Positions 1 through 6,200 of a DNA stretch of 6,489 nt are shown piece by piece. The position numbers and the translations under genes are program-made. This DNA is from an uncultured Acidocella sp. (GTDB lineage Bacteria > Pseudomonadota > Alphaproteobacteria > Acetobacterales > Acetobacteraceae), in contig NZ_CAMIIE010000110.1 of NCBI RefSeq assembly GCF_946222605.1, forward strand, positions 1-6,489, given 5' to 3'. The notes under the pieces were generated by a model. The model was not told the origin of the DNA. It ran no database searches and was given only the letters and a program-made list of their open reading frames with translations. Numbering within the stretch: the first letter of the stretch is position 1; every line of letters starts with the position of its first letter.

Positions 1-164
1 CCGAGGAAATCATGCACGACATGCGGGACGATGAGCAGATCATCTTCCCGAAATCAGGTCGGCCGCTGCGCTGCGGCCGGGCAATCTACTTCCGGCGGCC
101 TGAGATGGCCGCACGGGTGGGCGAGAATCGGTTTGCTGGCAAAGCCGTCAAAGCGGCTGAATAG
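1..164 (+). CDS. traG: VirD4/TraG-type coupling protein, C-terminal end (5' partial)
   Basis: The reading frame is open from base 3 to a TAG stop at 162-164 and gives 53 residues, so only the tail of a larger protein is visible. The segment IIFPKSGRPLRCGRAIYF followed by RRPEM matches the C-terminal end of VirD4/TraG coupling proteins, where a short 'exploited pocket' strand and a 'kRa-IYF-dpe-' strand close the ATPase domain. The family is an inner-membrane hexameric ATPase that recruits the relaxase-DNA complex to the type IV secretion channel. The Walker motifs and membrane segments would lie upstream, outside the window. It is the first visible gene of a rightward transfer operon; an AGGAG motif overlaps its stop codon. 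I am fairly sure of the family; the choice between the TraG and VirD4 names is convention only. Confidence 0.8.
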   Translation, partial: EEIMHDMRDDEQIIFPKSGRPLRCGRAIYFRRPEMAARVGENRFAGKAVKAAE

Positions 165-172
165 GAGTGAAT

Positions 173-229
173 ATGGGAGAGCGGTTCAACCAGGCGACGC
201 AAGGGCGCGGCCGAGGTCATACCCGGTGA
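173..229 (+). CDS. Possible 18-codon mini-ORF between coupling-protein gene and trbM
   Basis: An ATG at 173 stands 5 bases after a near-ideal AGGAG (163-167) and opens an 18-codon frame ending at TGA 227-229; the peptide is MGERFNQATQGRGRGHTR. The ATAGGAGT context is the same as the one before the zinc-ribbon gene at 971-978. No family is recognisable. It could be a real small basic peptide, a leader that couples translation from the coupling-protein gene to trbM, or the remnant of a longer gene. Only the ribosome binding site supports it. Confidence 0.3.
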   Translation: MGERFNQATQGRGRGHTR

Positions 230-249
230 TTAGGGAAAGGGGCATTTCG

Positions 250-585
250 ATGAGGGCCGTTATTTTACCTGCCGCCGCTTTGGGCGCGGCGATGCTGTTG
301 GCTCACCCGGCACAGGCCGACAATGAAACCGCGTGCGGCGCGGTTCTTTGCCTAGCGGGCGGGGGTGGCGCTGGCTGTGCCAGCTATCTCGCCGCCTATT
401 TCAGCATTCGGGTCTATGACCATGGCTTTTTCCGGCCGGATGCCACCAGCACCGCCCGGCATAACTGGCTGAACCAGCGCTCAAGCGCACCGCAAAGCAC
501 GATCACCAGTGAAAACGCGCAATATGGCGGCTCGGAATATAACCCCAAATCGAAGCCGAAATATATTTGGGATACGCAGCAATGA
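250..585 (+). CDS. trbM: TrbM-like conjugal transfer protein (secreted)
   Basis: The frame is open further upstream, but ATG 250 is chosen because AAAGGGG (236-242) sits 7 bases before it and a clear signal peptide follows. The product has 111 residues. Residues 1-23 (MRAVILPAAALGAAMLLAHP then AQA) form a Sec signal peptide with cleavage predicted after A23. The mature start, ACGAVLCLAGGGGAGCASYL then AAYFSI, follows the TrbM (KikA/MpfK) pattern: cysteines C29, C34 and C43 with an 'LCL-G' core and a 'YFSI' end. TrbM proteins are small periplasmic components encoded in P-type conjugation loci and accompany mating-pair formation; their exact biochemistry is poorly known. It lies 85 bases after the coupling-protein stop and overlaps the next gene. 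The family call rests on motif recognition. Confidence 0.78.
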   Translation: MRAVILPAAALGAAMLLAHPAQADNETACGAVLCLAGGGGAGCASYLAAYFSIRVYDHGFFRPDATSTARHNWLNQRSSAPQSTITSENAQYGGSEYNPKSKPKYIWDTQQ

Positions 586-929
586 GAGATGATATTCTTG
601 TCGTGACAACCAATGAAGTTGCGCACACCGTCATCGCCCGCGTGCTGGCGCCGGTCTATGGCACAGCGGTTCGATCACGGAGTGTCCTTGGCAACGCCCT
701 CGGCAATATCCGCGCCACCTTCGGCGGCAGCCAGACCGGCTATACTAAGCTGCTGCGCGAAACGCGCGCCGAGGCCATCCGCGATCTGCAAGAGCATGCC
801 GCCTCGTTCGGTGCGAACGCGGTTATCGGCATGCGCTTTGATTCCGGTGAGTTTGATGCCGGGAAAGGACAATCCATGGCTGAAATCACCGCCTATGGGA
901 CCGCCGTCATTTTAGAAACTGCTTCATAA
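582..929 (+). CDS. YbjQ/UPF0145 family protein
   Basis: The 115-residue product carries the YbjQ (UPF0145, DUF74, 'heavy-metal-binding') pattern: FGGSQTGYTKLLRETRAEAI at residues 47-66, then a helix, GANAVIGMRFDS at 77-88, and YGTAV at 105-109. Family members fold as small alpha/beta subunits that assemble into a ring, probably a pentamer; a metal-binding role is suggested by name but not established. No signal peptide or membrane segment is seen, so it is probably cytoplasmic. ATG 582 is chosen because it overlaps the trbM stop as ATGA, which implies translational coupling; a TTG at 567 in the same frame is less likely. The N-terminus is slightly atypical for the family. Its presence inside a conjugation operon is unusual, and its role there is unknown. 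Confidence 0.8.
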   Translation: MRDDILVVTTNEVAHTVIARVLAPVYGTAVRSRSVLGNALGNIRATFGGSQTGYTKLLRETRAEAIRDLQEHAASFGANAVIGMRFDSGEFDAGKGQSMAEITAYGTAVILETAS

Positions 930-982
930 AGGTCCGGTAAACAAGACTTTCGACCGTATCGACTTGCACATAGGAGTAAACG

Positions 983-1276
983 ATGAATCAAACCCGGACA
1001 TTCACATGCGGCCTTTGCCAGTCGCATGTGCCATTAGGCGCGCACGTCTGCACGGGCTGCCAAGGGACCGTGATCTATGGTCCAACGCATCAGGAGGTCA
1101 CGACCTACCCCATGCTTCCTGCCTTGATTATATTTTTTGGGCTCATGTACCTCATTGGCATGTCGTACTGGCACGGCATGCTAACTCTTGCCCTCACCGT
1201 CATCACCTATGTTGTGTTCCGGCAGATCGTTTATCGCTGGCGCAAGGGCATGATTCGGACGTTCAGGAGAATGTAA
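983..1276 (+). CDS. Zinc-ribbon membrane protein, hypothetical
   Basis: The start ATG 983 follows AGGAG (972-976) by 6 bases. The 97-residue product begins with a small zinc-ribbon: C9-x2-C12 and C23-x2-C26, with the knuckles CGLC and CTGC. Two hydrophobic segments follow, roughly residues 43-62 and 65-84, separated by a short SYWHG turn. A basic tail follows (YRWRKGMIRTFRRM), so by the positive-inside rule both termini and the ribbon would face the cytoplasm. The protein belongs to the general class of short ribbon-plus-helices membrane proteins, and I do not recognise a named family. It sits 53 bases after the YbjQ-like gene in the same operon. A membrane scaffold or metal-dependent regulatory role is possible, but the sequence gives no direct evidence for either. 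Confidence 0.72.
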   Translation: MNQTRTFTCGLCQSHVPLGAHVCTGCQGTVIYGPTHQEVTTYPMLPALIIFFGLMYLIGMSYWHGMLTLALTVITYVVFRQIVYRWRKGMIRTFRRM

Positions 1277-1306
1277 GGACAACCCGGCAAAAGAACGGAA
1301 AACCAA

Positions 1307-1498
1307 GTGTATCATCATCATTACGCAGTCGGGCACATGATTGCCTCGTCGCTGATTCATGCCGTGATCTATGGTGTCATCTGGCGCGTGATGCGCCATT
1401 TCACCTTGCCGGAAGATATTGCCCTGGCGGTCGTAGTCATTGTTGCCGTGGCCTTGTTCGGTCGGGTTCGGCGCCCCCGATATCGGCGGCGCTGGTAG
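1307..1498 (+). CDS. Small two-helix membrane protein, hypothetical
   Basis: This 63-residue product starts at GTG 1307; ATG 1337 (MIASSLIH) is an alternative that would remove the distinctive MYHHHYAVGH start. The ribosome binding site is weak. The first ten residues contain four histidines (H3-H5 and H10). One hydrophobic helix spans about 11-29 and a second, richer in Val/Ala (IALAVVVIVAVALF), about 38-51. The C-terminus is very basic (GRVRRPRYRRRW), predicting a cytoplasmic tail. It follows the zinc-ribbon gene by 30 bases in the same direction. I recognise no named family. The charge pattern and clean hydrophobic segments argue that it is real rather than a chance frame. Confidence 0.6.
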   Translation: MYHHHYAVGHMIASSLIHAVIYGVIWRVMRHFTLPEDIALAVVVIVAVALFGRVRRPRYRRRW

Positions 1499-1551
1499 CC
1501 CTTCGGCATTCAAGCTCAGCACTTTCATTCAGAAATCACTCGGAGATAAAC

Positions 1552-2391
1552 ATGACCAAAACCGTCGCACGTCTGCTCGTTCTTTGCGCGGCCCCGCTCT
1601 TGCTGGCCGCGTGCTCAAGCAAGAAAGACACGTTCAAAAGAGAAATGAGCGAATGGATCAAGGCACATCCCACGGGGGTCGATTACTGCACAACGCTCAA
1701 GGTGCCCTCCGAAGCTGGGGAGATGGATTTCGGCTTTGGGGGCGGATCTTTCTACCAGCCTTCCCCCGTGTTCGATGATGCGGCCAAGCATCCGATCCTC
1801 GCGATTGAGAAAGCCAATGCGGCCCCGAACGCCACCCTCGACGCACTCGTGAAGCGGGGTCTGGCCCGCAAAGAATCCGTCAAACATACGAAATATAGCG
1901 AGAATTTTGTGAATGTACCGGGCCAGCTCGCGGGGCACCAAGTTTACAAATACACCACGACAACACGCACGGCCTATGTCCTCACAAACACGGCAGGCTG
2001 GCAGGTCAACACTGACCTCCTGAACATTGCGGCTGTGCCAAGTGCTAGCGATCAACAACCCCAAGTCAAATCTGTCAATGTCGCCGCTATTCCAGCCGGA
2101 CCTAACGCAATGTCGCCGGCTTGGTGCGGCGGCAAGATCACCGTGAAGAAAATCACCCAATACACCGAACCGGCAGCAGAGTTCGGCCGCATCATCTCCG
2201 AGGCCACGGCCACGCTCAAGGTCTCCGGTATGCCGGCCTGGATGTCTGATCCGGCAATCAAACCGGCGCTCTCAGCCCCGCCAAAAGCCGAATACACCGC
2301 AAAGGCCGATTTCGAGAAAACCTCGAACGGCTGGAAGTTGGTTGACGGCATTCACACAGACGGCCTGTACGGCACGAACAACGGCTTTTAA
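1552..2391 (+). CDS. Lipoprotein, hypothetical, last gene of transfer operon
   Basis: ATG 1552 follows GGAG (1542-1545) by 6 bases; the same frame is open further upstream but crosses two other genes there and is not protein-like. The 279-residue product has a lipoprotein signal, MTKTVARLLVLCAAPLLLAA then C21, with lipobox L18-A19-A20-C21 followed by SS, which predicts lipid attachment and outer-membrane sorting. The mature part has only two further cysteines, C46 and C192, which could form a disulfide. A helical segment, LDALVKRGLARKE (96-108), follows the N-terminal region. Two beta-rich stretches end in similar tryptophan strands, TNTAGWQVNTD (145-155) and KTSNGWKLVDG (256-266), hinting at a duplicated fold. 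I recognise no family. As a lipoprotein at the end of a transfer operon, it could be a surface or entry-exclusion component, but that is inference. Confidence 0.8.
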   Translation: MTKTVARLLVLCAAPLLLAACSSKKDTFKREMSEWIKAHPTGVDYCTTLKVPSEAGEMDFGFGGGSFYQPSPVFDDAAKHPILAIEKANAAPNATLDALVKRGLARKESVKHTKYSENFVNVPGQLAGHQVYKYTTTTRTAYVLTNTAGWQVNTDLLNIAAVPSASDQQPQVKSVNVAAIPAGPNAMSPAWCGGKITVKKITQYTEPAAEFGRIISEATATLKVSGMPAWMSDPAIKPALSAPPKAEYTAKADFEKTSNGWKLVDGIHTDGLYGTNNGF

Positions 2392-2397
2392 CGCAGG

Positions 2398-2436
2398 ATT
2401 AAAACGCGCGGCCGATCAAGATTTCATCGGCCCGCG
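2398..2436 (-). terminator. Terminator-like hairpin at the end of the umuC remnant
   Basis: A stem of 7 bp pairs GGCCGAT (2410-2416) with ATCGGCC (2426-2432) around a 9-base loop, and is extended by three GC pairs after a one-base bulge. Read leftward, it is followed by GTTTTAAT, a short T-run, so it fits an intrinsic terminator for leftward transcription and overlaps the last codons of the umuC fragment. On the rightward strand no T-run follows, so it would not be a classical terminator for the lipoprotein operon, although it lies only 19 bases past that operon's last stop. Confidence 0.45.
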
Positions 2437-2630
2437 TCGTATAGCGGGGCGAAAGCTGCTGTTGCCTGGCCCGCCACGGCCGGGCGATCCCTGTCGATGC
2501 CATCCGCATCATCTCCCGGCCAGACCTGGCATTGATAGCATCCATGGCCGCTATCGCGGCAGCGGATTTCACCTTGTCGCGGCTGCTAAACAGGCCCGGT
2601 TGCTGCCCGGCTGGTGTCAACTCGTTCAGC
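2399..2630 (-). pseudogene. umuC: umuC-type DNA polymerase V fragment (C-terminus only)
   Basis: Read leftward, this frame encodes 76 residues ending at TAA (2401-2399). The core AAMDAINARSGREMMRMAST, then GIARPW and LSPRYTTRADEIL, matches the C-terminal domain (DUF4113) of UmuC-type Y-family polymerases; E. coli UmuC has the same MD--NA--GR, GI---W and LSPRYTTR spine. The preceding LNELTPAGQQPGLF fits the little-finger to tail linker. The other roughly 340 residues, including the catalytic palm, are absent. Similarity stops at about 2630, exactly where the repeat cluster begins, and the frame beyond (to 2698) reads through repeat sequence. UmuDC homologues such as MucAB and RulAB are common plasmid cargo for error-prone repair, so a disrupted plasmid gene is the likely origin. 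I am confident of the family; loss of function follows from the truncation. Confidence 0.85.
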
Positions 2631-2651
2631 TGTGAATCGGCACCGAAGTGG
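2631..2651 (+). repeat. 21-bp inverted repeat, left copy
   Basis: Pairs with 2795-2815 with a single A/G difference. Its inner side continues into GGACCCCT (2650-2657), which recurs at 2730-2737 and in reverse at 2707-2714. The umuC coding similarity ends at its outer edge. Confidence 0.8.
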
Positions 2652-2706
2652 ACCCCTCCGAAAATCGCTTCAATTGCCTGAAATCCAAACATAAACAAAA
2701 TTTGAG

Positions 2707-2737
2707 AGGGGTCCGATCGGCGCCGATCGGGACCCCT
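2707..2737. repeat. Long palindrome with one-base asymmetry
   Basis: The arms AGGGGTCCGATCGGC (2707-2721) and GCCGATCGGGACCCCT (2722-2737) are reverse complements apart from one extra base on the right. The inner 16 bases, 2714-2729, are a perfect palindrome with no loop. It is flanked by AT-rich sequence (2691-2703 and 2745-2766). It may be two head-to-head copies of the same transposase-binding repeat, or an operator-like site. Confidence 0.75.
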
Positions 2738-2763
2738 GCTAGGTACTAATTCGTTATTTTATT

Positions 2764-3051
2764 TCAATGGTTTGCGTTAGAATCGTGAGGAGGCCCACTT
2801 CGGTGCCGGTTCACACCCGGAAACGGGACAAACCCGCCCTTCACAAGGCGGGCGTGGATTTGCGCGCCGAGGTGCCAGTTCAGACCAACACAAATGAGCG
2901 CGAAGAGAATCAGGCAATCAAGCAATCCCTTCTTCAAAGGCATTGTGTTGACGGCCGGATGTACCGGCCCGGCCGTCAGGGCAGCCTTGGCTCTCGCAAA
3001 TGCTGTTGCCTGGCGGGTGTGCTGAGCATGCTGGCGCTGTTTCCGGCTCAA
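2764..3051 (-). CDS. Small membrane-type hypothetical protein, C-terminus probably altered
   Basis: This leftward 95-codon frame would start at TTG 3051, just beyond the stop of the preceding small ORF (TGA 3057-3055), with GGGAGA upstream as a weak ribosome binding site. An internal ATG at 2943 would give a 59-residue product. Residues 1-25 are basic and helical (SRKQRQHAQHTRQ), and residues 42-58 form a hydrophobic segment (GLLDCLILFALICVGLNW) likely to cross the membrane. The last 16 residues or so (GVNRHRSGPP onward) are encoded by the right inverted repeat and the bases inside it, so the natural end was probably lost or replaced. No family is recognised. It may be the 3' remnant of a relaxase-operon gene; it could also be a chance frame. 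Confidence 0.35.
   Translation of the reverse strand: MSRKQRQHAQHTRQATAFARAKAALTAGPVHPAVNTMPLKKGLLDCLILFALICVGLNWHLGAQIHARLVKGGFVPFPGVNRHRSGPPHDSNANH
2795..2815 (-). repeat. 21-bp inverted repeat, right copy
   Basis: Inverted counterpart of 2631-2651, 20 of 21 bases identical. A weaker, direct-orientation copy lies at 2871-2886 (14 of 16 identical to 2802-2817). The small leftward ORF at 2764-3051 reads straight through it, which suggests that the ORF's last residues come from repeat sequence. Confidence 0.8.
2833..2852 (-). terminator. GC-rich hairpin, possible leftward terminator
   Basis: CCCGCC (2833-2838) pairs with GGCGGG (2847-2852). On the leftward strand the stem is extended by two T-A pairs next to a bulged G, leaving a GTG loop, and is followed by TTTGTCCCGTTT. 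The T-run is short, so the call is weak. If it is real, it would end the relaxase transcript before the repeat cluster, and the ORF that spans it would be less credible. Confidence 0.3.
2949..2978. repeat. Inverted repeat, 10-bp stem
   Basis: TGACGGCCGG (2949-2958) is the perfect reverse complement of CCGGCCGTCA (2969-2978), with a 10-base spacer. No T-run follows on either strand, so it is not a classical terminator. Its role is unknown; an operator or DNA-processing site downstream of the relaxase gene is conceivable. Confidence 0.5.
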
Positions 3052-3054
3052 GGC

Positions 3055-3213
3055 TCAAGCTCTCCCGATGCGTTCGTATGATCTTCCCGTCGCACGGATG
3101 GATAGCTTCGTCCAATGAGACAGCAATTCGCCATCAACAGCTACAGTGATGGCCGGGGCGTCTTTCCCTTCCTTGCTACCGCCCGCGTCCGCGTTTCCGG
3201 CTTTCCTGCTCAA
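3055..3213 (-). CDS. Possible 52-residue protein overlapping relaxase 3' end
   Basis: A leftward frame opens at TTG 3213, with GAGG about 8 bases upstream, and runs to TGA 3057-3055. It overlaps the last 38 bases of the relaxase gene in a different frame. The first 20 residues are polar (SRKAGNADAGGSKEGKD). The rest, PAITVAVDGELLSHWTKLSI then RATGRSYERIGRA, looks like a beta strand and two helices around a GRS turn. That layout resembles the ribbon-helix-helix start seen in CopG-type DNA-binding proteins, though the second helix is cut short by the stop. The same frame continues after the stop into the next ORF, so a nonsense change in a longer gene is possible. The codon pattern is plausible but no family is certain. 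Confidence 0.35.
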   Translation of the reverse strand: MSRKAGNADAGGSKEGKDAPAITVAVDGELLSHWTKLSIRATGRSYERIGRA

Positions 3214-6200
3214 CCTGACGTTCCTCGGCTTGGCGCTGCGCCTGGCGCCGATGCCCCTCCAGCGCTCTCTGTAGCCGCACCCGGGCGCTCCGATGCGCGG
3301 CCTCGATCAACGGCCGCGCACGCTCCCAGCCCGCCGCCACGGCTGCCCGCACGGCAGGGGCCGCCCGCTCAATGCGGGCCAGCGCCTGGCCCTTATCCTC
3401 GGCAGCGCGAGCCATGGTTGCGGTCAAGCTTCCTTGTGCGCCAGCACGGGCCTGGGTGCGCGCAAAGCGCTGGGACAGGTCAGAGGGCAAGCCGGCGGCC
3501 TCGCGTTTCTCATCAGCCGCCAGCCCTTTAAGGAAGGCGCGGGCGGCATTGCGGCGGGCCTCCTCGCTGATCTTCACCAGATCGAGCGCGTTGGTCTTTT
3601 CCGGCTGGCGCGCGATGTTCCGCGTCCAATTCGTCCAGATGTCGTGCTCGCGGATCGGACGCGGATCGCCAAGCGGCCGCCGGCCCGCGATCTCCTGACG
3701 CTCGGCACCTTCCGAGGTGAGCCAGTAATCCCGCTCCCGGTGCCTCGACCCGGATACATAGGTCTTGAAGCCGTCCGTGGTCTGCGAGCCGCCCGGTGTC
3801 ACAAAGATATGCTCGGTCGTGGTGATGCCCTGGGCGGTGTTGGTGGTCATGGCATAGCCGTAGGCCAGCCGCATCCGGCCGGTTTCCTTGTCGGCCAGCG
3901 TGTCCCATTTCACAAAGCCCTCGCGGCCATGGTCGTTCCGCAGCACCAGGCCCTCCTCGCGGATGCTGGTGATTTCGAGGATCGAGCCGTTGTCGCCGAT
4001 CGCGCCCTTGCCGCCATCCAGCATCGCGGCGTTGGTCCGGGCGAAGAGCCGGATTTTTTCGCCAGTGGCGATCGGCATCGCGTAGTGCTCGCCGGTATTC
4101 TTGTCGATCGCCGCCAGCGTCATGCGGCTCTGCCCCAGCTCGCCAGAAGCCAGCAGCCGTTGCCGGATTGCCTCGCCAATCGCGCGCGCGTCCTGATTGG
4201 TTGGCGTGCTGATCGAAAGCGTAAAGCGCGGCCGGTCAGCGTTCGCTTTCCGCCGCTCATCCCAGAGCGCGGCGGCCCGCGCGATCACCTCGCTATGACC
4301 GCCGGCGACGATCTCGGCCGTGCCGTCCTGCCGCTTCATGTCCAGCGCCTTGCCAACAGCTTCCGCGCCGCCTTTGCGCAGCAAGCCCGCGATTTCTCGC
4401 GCGCGTTCATTGGTCTGCCGCACGCTGCTTTCGATTGAGGGCACTTCGCCCAGCCCTTTTTCGAGTAGGCCGATCACCTGGCCCGCCTCGATCGACTGGC
4501 ATTGCTTCGGATCACCGATCGCCACCATGCGGAACCCGTGCCGCTCCTGAAGCCGCAACAGATCAAGCATCTGGCGCGTGCCGATCGTGCCCAGCTCATC
4601 GATCACCACAACACTGCGGTTGGACAATTCCAGCCGGCCGCTCTCCACCCGGTTGATGAACACCGACACGGCCGCGATCGTGTCACGCCCGCCGGCCTCG
4701 GCCTCGGTATTCAGCCCGGCCTCGCGCAGCTCGCGCGCCTGGCGCCAGCCAAGGCTGATCCCGTGAATATCCGCGCCCTGGTCACGCCACGCCGCCACCA
4801 GCGGCTTCAACAGCGTGGTCTTGCCTGCCCCGGCCGCACCGATCCCCACCGCGAACCGGCCGCTCATGCCGAGATGATCGATCATCCGGCGCTGCGCCAC
4901 GCCATGTTCGCCGGTGAAGCTCAGCCCGCTCGCCGCGATCCCGCGCTTGATTTGGGCCGGGTTGAGCGTCCCGCGCCGGTCCCGGCCCGCCTGTGCCGCC
5001 AGCTCGACCAGCGCGCTCTCCTGCTCGACATGGGTGCGCGTCGTCAGCCTGGTTGTGGTGATCTTCACATCCGGGTTGTCCGGGTCATCCCGCTCGGTCT
5101 CGACCGCGATGATCTGCGTGCGTGCGGGTTCACCGTTGCCAGCAGAAACGCCCGTCTCGACAACCCCACGCGCCCGCAACCGCGCAATCACCCGGTCCAC
5201 GTCGCCGCCATCCTTGATGCCGGCCGCTACCAGGCCACGCGCTGCGGCAACCCGCTCGTCCTCGTCCTTGATGACCGCCCGCCGGGCAAACTGCTCGCCC
5301 AGCACCCGCGCAGCGGCCTCATAGGCCCGGTCAAGCCGGGCCGTTTCGGTCAGGTTCTCCGCCGGCGCCGCGTCCTGCAGAACGCTCTTATGCTGGTAGC
5401 CGCGTTCCTCCGCCTGGCGCCGCCAACTCGCGAAGTCGCTCAGATCGTCGGCCTTGGCACTGCGGCTGGCAAAGGCACCGCCTTTCAGCAGCTTGATCCG
5501 TTCGTCGCCGGTCATGCGGTCCCACTCCGCGCCCACCGAGGCGGCATAGGCTTTCGCGTCGGAGAGGGCATCGCGGGTCCGCTTACTGAACGCCGCCCGG
5601 ATCTCCTCCGGCACGGCGCTGAGCCGCGCCGCGCCGGTGGTTCGGTCCAATTCTATACTGGCTCCCGCCCGCCGGAGATTCTGCGCCAGATGGGCCTGGT
5701 AGATCGCCCCCCATTCATGGATGCGGCCGTGCATCTGCAACGTATTCAGGGACACGACCCGGCCGCTCTCAGTGACGATGACATTCGGCACCGCGACATG
5801 CGTATGCAGCTGCGGATCACCGGCCACCTTCACGGATACGATCTCGGTTTCCGTGCGGCCGTCCGCTGTCTCGCGGGCGATTTCGAGGGTGGGGCGGGCG
5901 GTGTAGTGGTCAAAGGTGATCCACCCGATGCGGCCCTGCTCGGTGCCTTCCTTGCCGCCTTTGCCCTTTCGCGCTTGGCCAATGACCTGCTCGATCTCGG
6001 CCATGGTCGCGGCCACCGCATCCTTGTGCGCCTGGGCCAGCCGGTTGCGCTCCGCCTCGGTCGGCGCGAAGGCCCAGGCCAACGAAATCGTCTTGTCGGC
6101 CGAGAAGGTAAAATCAACGTAGCCGATCGGGGTTTTCGAGCGGTTCACCGCGTTCCGCCAATCGGCAGCATCCAGCGCCGCGCCATCCGCCCGCTTGCCA

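Larger units (their letters stand above)
2631..2815. mobile_element. Transposase-less repeat cluster, possible IS21-like end relic
   Basis: The stretch starts with TGTGAATCGGCACCGAAGTG (2631-2650) and ends with the inverted counterpart (2795-2815), 20 of 21 bases matching and giving TG...CA termini. Inside, 2716-2737 repeats 2636-2657 directly (18 of 22 identical, both ending GGACCCCT), and an inverted, overlapping copy makes a long palindrome at 2707-2737. Several repeats of a terminal motif on each side are a known feature of IS21-family ends. There is no istA/istB-like coding sequence in the 185 bp, and I see no flanking target duplication. It is therefore either a decayed or internally deleted element, a MITE-like derivative, or a fusion of two ends after recombination. 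It abuts the break in umuC. The IS family is judged from the repeat pattern only. Confidence 0.45.

Noticed and set aside
31..249. Upstream extension of the trbM frame
   Set aside because: It overlaps the coupling-protein tail in a different frame. The signal peptide and ribosome binding site define the start at 250.
964..1551. Upstream extension of the lipoprotein frame
   Set aside because: It crosses the zinc-ribbon and small membrane genes in another frame. A lipoprotein signal and GGAG place the start at 1552.
1615..2160. 181-codon leftward frame inside the lipoprotein gene
   Set aside because: Antisense shadow of a gene with a clear lipobox; no motif or start signal.
2767..3081. 104-codon + strand frame across the repeat junction
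   Set aside because: It runs through the right repeat, has no ribosome binding site and no protein-like pattern; the opposite strand looks more plausible.
2392..3175. CRISPR array or iteron-type replication origin in the repeat-rich junction
   Set aside because: The repeats are few, differ in orientation and lack regular spacing. No replication-initiator or cas gene is near.
3293..4438. 381-codon + strand frame antisense to the helicase part
   Set aside because: Same reason: low-complexity Arg/Ala/Gly translation, no ribosome binding site, no recognisable motif.
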